Assembly (NCBI GenBank): GCA_004151065.3
Contig: NWUY0300058415.1
Location: 1 to 11,025, forward strand
Direction of reading: 5' to 3'
Origin: Larix sibirica
Lineage: Eukaryota > Streptophyta > Pinopsida > Pinales > Pinaceae
Length of the DNA stretch: 11,025 nucleotides
The notes beneath the pieces are model-generated. The model was given only the letters and a program-made list of their open reading frames with translations, was not told the DNA's origin and ran no database searches. Positions 8,087 through 11,025 of this stretch are shown here, one piece after another. Position numbers and translations under genes: made by a program. Each line of letters begins with the position of its first letter. The stretch's first letter is position 1.

Positions 8087-9352
8087 CGTTGGTGATATAC
8101 TGATATGTTGGCCTTTTTAAGGGATTATAGCTCAGGAATCATACTTTAATTATTGACTAGGGATCATACAAACTTAAGAGACACTACGCACTCCATGTGA
8201 AACTGCTGAGAGAATCCTAGCTAAAGATTTTATGGAATTCAGAAATGACTAATAAAAGAAAAGTATATAAATTCTTTGTTCTATGAAAGCATGGAAATCT
8301 AATTCATGAAAGCATAAATCTAATTTATGAAAGCAACATTCTAATATATGAAAGCAGAAAAATATATTCTAATAAGTGCTTTGAAGATTTAATCTAAAGC
8401 AAGAAAATCTATTTATGTGAAAGTTGGAATACTTTAATATATGAAATCATAAAAGAAACTAATATAAACCGAGGTTGAAATGCAAGAAATCATAAATCTA
8501 ACTAAATTGTTCCAATGTAAATGTAACTAAATTGTCTTGCGGCACACATACGGGAATGCAAACACCATATAATAAAACTACAAACACCGTTATACAATCC
8601 TACTGATGAAAACATGAATTTTATGGAATTCTATTTTAAGTAACAAATAATACTTTAAGTGGATCACAACTATCTACTTGATCAGAATAAAGAAATGCTT
8701 TTAAACTAAAAATATAGAGAACACAAAACTCCTTATCAACACAATGAGGGAGCCCACCTCAAAGCATATTACAGGAGCTAATTTAAAAACTATGAACTCA
8801 CAAGTAATATGAAACACAGTTGTTTCATTAAGTTGGTTGAGAATACATATCGACGTAGTACAAAAATTGAGTGTTGTGTAAAGGAAATTGTCTAAATAGA
8901 AACGATAAAAACTAGAGAGCTTCACGCTATGCGTGAGTTCCTATTCATTACATAGTCTCAAAAAGTATCTAAAAAGTCTCTTCTTTGGAAACCACGATAT
9001 CAATCTATTCTAGATTTGTCATCCCTGGAAATCAGGGGAGACTGATAGAGTGATCTCAAGTTCCTCTTTCGCTACTCCATGAAGTTAACTGGATGTGTGA
9101 CTTGGGAAGGCGCAATATGGTGTCTTCATAATTGTCATTAAACATGCACTTATCTACACATGGAACTTATCCACTTGGTTAGCTCATTAGAACATGATAG
9201 GCACATAAAATATTAATGCATAACCATCATTACTTCATAATCAATTGAAACCATATCCTAGCCTACAGAAAGGGTTAGTCCTCATCCTTAGTTGTTGCTC
9301 TATGAGAAAGGAAAGGCGATTTATGGCTGCAATTGATACCTATATTGTGGCC
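8087..9352. other. Repeat-derived sequence, no gene supported
   Basis: Apart from the 21-bp array at 8280-8360, I see no feature here with firm support. The open frame on the - strand at 8701-8925 translates to a Phe/Leu/Ile-rich string without motif and is likely chance. TCACGC-TAT-GCGTGA at 8923-8937 is a small perfect inverted repeat. The part from about 9000 to 9352 lies just 3' of the large - strand pseudogene and is probably its former 3' region, but no polyadenylation signal or LTR end was fixed. Confidence 0.45.
8280..8360. repeat. Degenerate 21-bp tandem array, about four copies
   Basis: Units begin at 8280, 8298, 8319 and 8340 and share TCTA, a few A/T bases and ATGAAAGCA. The two central units are 21 bases long. 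Looser copies with GAAAG or GAAATCA words continue to about 8450. It is a short decayed minisatellite with no coding sense. Confidence 0.75.
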
Positions 9353-11025
9353 CTATCATCTCCCTCGGACTTAAAGATGTTACACATCCTTTTGTAACTT
9401 ATCCCCTTGTCCTGGTGGACTTTTCTGATGTTCAACGACCTCCCTGATATCCCATGCNATTAGAGCATTGTTATTTTGAGTCATTGCTCCAGGATAAGAT
9501 GATTCTGCTCTGACCCATAATTCATTCACCCATTCCTTTGATTGGTATAGGTGAACACTTTGTTCTCTTTCTACTTCGTGGTTAATCTAGGAACAGAGTG
9601 CTCTTAACTGAAAATCACCAATGTATGGGTTTGGTTACCAGTCATATGAATGAGGAAAAACCAATTTATGGAGGTAGAATTCACACAGTTGGTGTTTTCC
9701 AAGGTCTTTGTTGTCTAGCGAGGGGTCCACAAAATATTTTGGGGTGGAAAATTCCACTGGAAAATTACTCTTTAGCTTTTGTAGTTGAAATCAGCACCAC
9801 TTCTCTTTGAGATACATAGTATAAATTCTAGGAGGGGGTCTGTAACCAATAATTTCTTCATAAAGATTGGTATTTTGATCCAAGGTAGTCTCCAGCTTTA
9901 AGATTTGTTGATCTTCCTTTGCTAACAATTCTTGAGCTTTCTCCAATTCTTCTTGTAGTGCTTGGTTTTGTTGCTCGAAGTGCTTTTGCTAGTAAGCATG
10001 CTTCATCTTCAAAATCAGAATATTTTCATGGCTAATTGGAGTATCAATTGATGTCGCAACCTTCTCGCTCTCCCTTGTGGTCATAGGGGAGTGTGTTGCA
10101 AGCTTCAGTGCTTCCAATTCTTCCTTGACCCTTGATAGCTCTGATAGTGCATCTGCTAATTGGGAATCTTGGATGACTGTCGTTTCTTCTCCATCTAAGG
10201 TGTTTCCCTTGATTGGCGTCTTCTCTTCTGTAGATACGAAAGTTTCTCCTACTTCCATCTCATAGTCCTCTGAGTCCTGTTGATCTAGCAGTGACTTCTT
10301 AGATTCCTCTTCATCTTCTTCCTTCTCCTCTTCCTCTTTTTCTTCCCTAATATTTACTTCCATCTTTTCTTTCTCTATTTCTTTCCTGATTTTTGCCTCC
10401 TTCTTTTCTTTCTCTATTTCTTCCTTGATTTTTGCTTCCTTCTTAATTATTCTACTCTGTCATCTGAACTAGTATGCTCTAGAGGATGACACTGGTTGTT
10501 TTTGAGCATAGGATTCTTTGGAATGCTTTATTTTTACCACGGTTTCAACAACGATCTCATTGTCGTCTATCTCCAACTTAATCTTTCTTTTATCCCCTGA
10601 TTGAGTGGTTGTATTCTTTTGTATGCCTAAACCTTTCCTTTATTTCTGACATGTAATGGGGGTTGAGATCGAACCTGGGGTTCCAATAATTCTTTGCACT
10701 TCATCAGTGGAAATATGCATGAATTCTTCCCAAACAATTTCATGGATTTGGGCAAAAAATTCCTCGTAGATTATCAACTTAATCAGTGCATGATGCGCTA
10801 ACGCATCATCTTTTCCTTGCACCACCTTCCGAGTCATTTCCCACATAGACTACCATAGGTAAAAGGGAATGTTGGTATTTTTGTTGGGTTTAATATGCCC
10901 TTGAATTCTTAAGAGGTCCAGCATCCTGAAGTGAAATGTGGGTACATAACTGAGTCTCCCGGTACAGGTTATGTATTTCAGGATGACAATTGCGATTTTA
11001 TCCTAGGGTTTTGGAGTTGATTCTG
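9353..11025 (-). pseudogene. Large coiled-coil protein pseudogene, 5' end beyond window
   Basis: One - strand frame runs unbroken by frameshifts from the window edge to tandem stops at 9356-9358 (TGA) and 9353-9355 (TAG). It carries in-frame stops at 11003, 10850, 10640, 10469, 10460, 9989, 9791, 9635, 9587, 9380 and 9371. I checked codon counts between stops in the lower half, and they are whole numbers. Order of parts: an N-terminal region (10643-11023) with IAIVILKYITCTGRLSY and LAHHALIKLIIYEEFF; a basic linker (10472-10639) with DKRKIKLE; a Glu/Lys-rich region with 13-residue repeats (about 10270-10459); coiled coils (LSELSRVKEELEALKL, and ALQEELEKAQELLAKED at about 9900-9960); and a C-terminal region with EWVNELWVRAESSYPGAM and SPPGQGDKLQKDV. 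It resembles long repeat-borne plant ORFs, but I cannot name the family or function. The start lies outside the window. The open pieces at 9989-10363 and 10640-10846 are fragments of this one frame, not separate genes. Confidence 0.75.
10325..10441 (-). repeat. 39-bp (13-residue) Glu/Lys tandem repeat
   Basis: Within the pseudogene frame, KEAKIKEEIEKEK (10403-10441) and KEAKIRKEIEKEK (10364-10402) are in-frame tandem copies. MEVNIREEKEEEE (10325-10363) is a degenerate third. The alternating acidic and basic residues would favour a long charged helix. The ATG at 10363-10361 is only a Lys-to-Met difference inside the array, so it is not a credible start. Confidence 0.85.

Noticed and set aside
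8701-8925. - strand open frame of 74 codons with hydrophobic stretches
   Set aside because: Begins and ends in repeat-like sequence and shows no family motif. The apparent membrane segments follow from T-rich codons.
8923-8937. TCACGC-TAT-GCGTGA inverted repeat as a terminator or binding site
   Set aside because: Perfect but only six base pairs, with no T run or gene context. Intrinsic terminators of this kind are not expected in a plant nuclear region.
9598-9810. + strand open frame of 70 codons
   Set aside because: Antisense shadow of the large - strand pseudogene, whose frame is supported across the same bases.
10077-10265. + strand Ser-rich open frame of 62 codons
   Set aside because: Antisense shadow of the Glu-rich part of the - strand pseudogene; Glu and Asp codons read backwards give Ser, Phe and Leu.
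1-11025. A complete LTR retrotransposon with paired LTRs
   Set aside because: No matching pair of direct repeats of LTR length, no primer-binding site and no reverse transcriptase or integrase motifs were found; only a Gag relic is present.

Overview
The window looks like repeat-rich intergenic DNA of a land plant. The A+T-rich composition, the scarcity of CpG outside one segment, and the worn retroelement coding remains all suggest a large, heavily methylated genome. A gymnosperm would fit, but nothing here fixes the species. I see no intact gene, no tRNA or rRNA and no CRISPR. All readings below were made by eye, without alignment or database search.

Left part (1-4440). A weak protein-like relic lies on the + strand (301-984). 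A 78-bp tandem duplication follows, and then a 171-bp-period duplication whose second copy starts right at an undetermined base (N at 1389). On the - strand, 1540-2160 is the best-identified element remnant: a Gag relic of a Ty3/gypsy-type LTR retrotransposon, with a frameshifted Arg-Gly run and a broken CCHC zinc knuckle. After non-coding sequence (2161-3903) comes a second weak + strand coding relic (3904-4440).

Middle part (4441-6606). A block of about 8% G+C is followed by a diverged tandem duplication of about 105 bp. Next is a segment of about 960 bp (5460-6417) with roughly ten times the CpG density of 1500-3900. It is the only stretch that looks protected from methylation-driven decay, so it is the best candidate for something functional, such as a promoter or first exon, or for a recent arrival. 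Its function is unresolved.

Right part (6607-11025). This holds a possible SINE relic, a palindromic fold-back element of about 600 bp whose arms contain their own hairpins (7333-7932), and a diverged 66-bp tandem repeat beside it. There is also a 21-bp tandem array. The last 1.67 kb (9353-11025, - strand) is a large pseudogene. One reading frame runs through its whole length without a frameshift, interrupted by about eleven stop codons. It encodes an N-terminal domain, an extremely Glu/Lys-rich middle with 13-residue repeats, coiled coils and a C-terminal domain. I do not recognise the family; it is probably a repeat-borne plant ORF.

The features do not form an operon or pathway. They are independent relics at different stages of decay: the gag relic has lost frame and cysteines, while the right-hand pseudogene has only gained stops.
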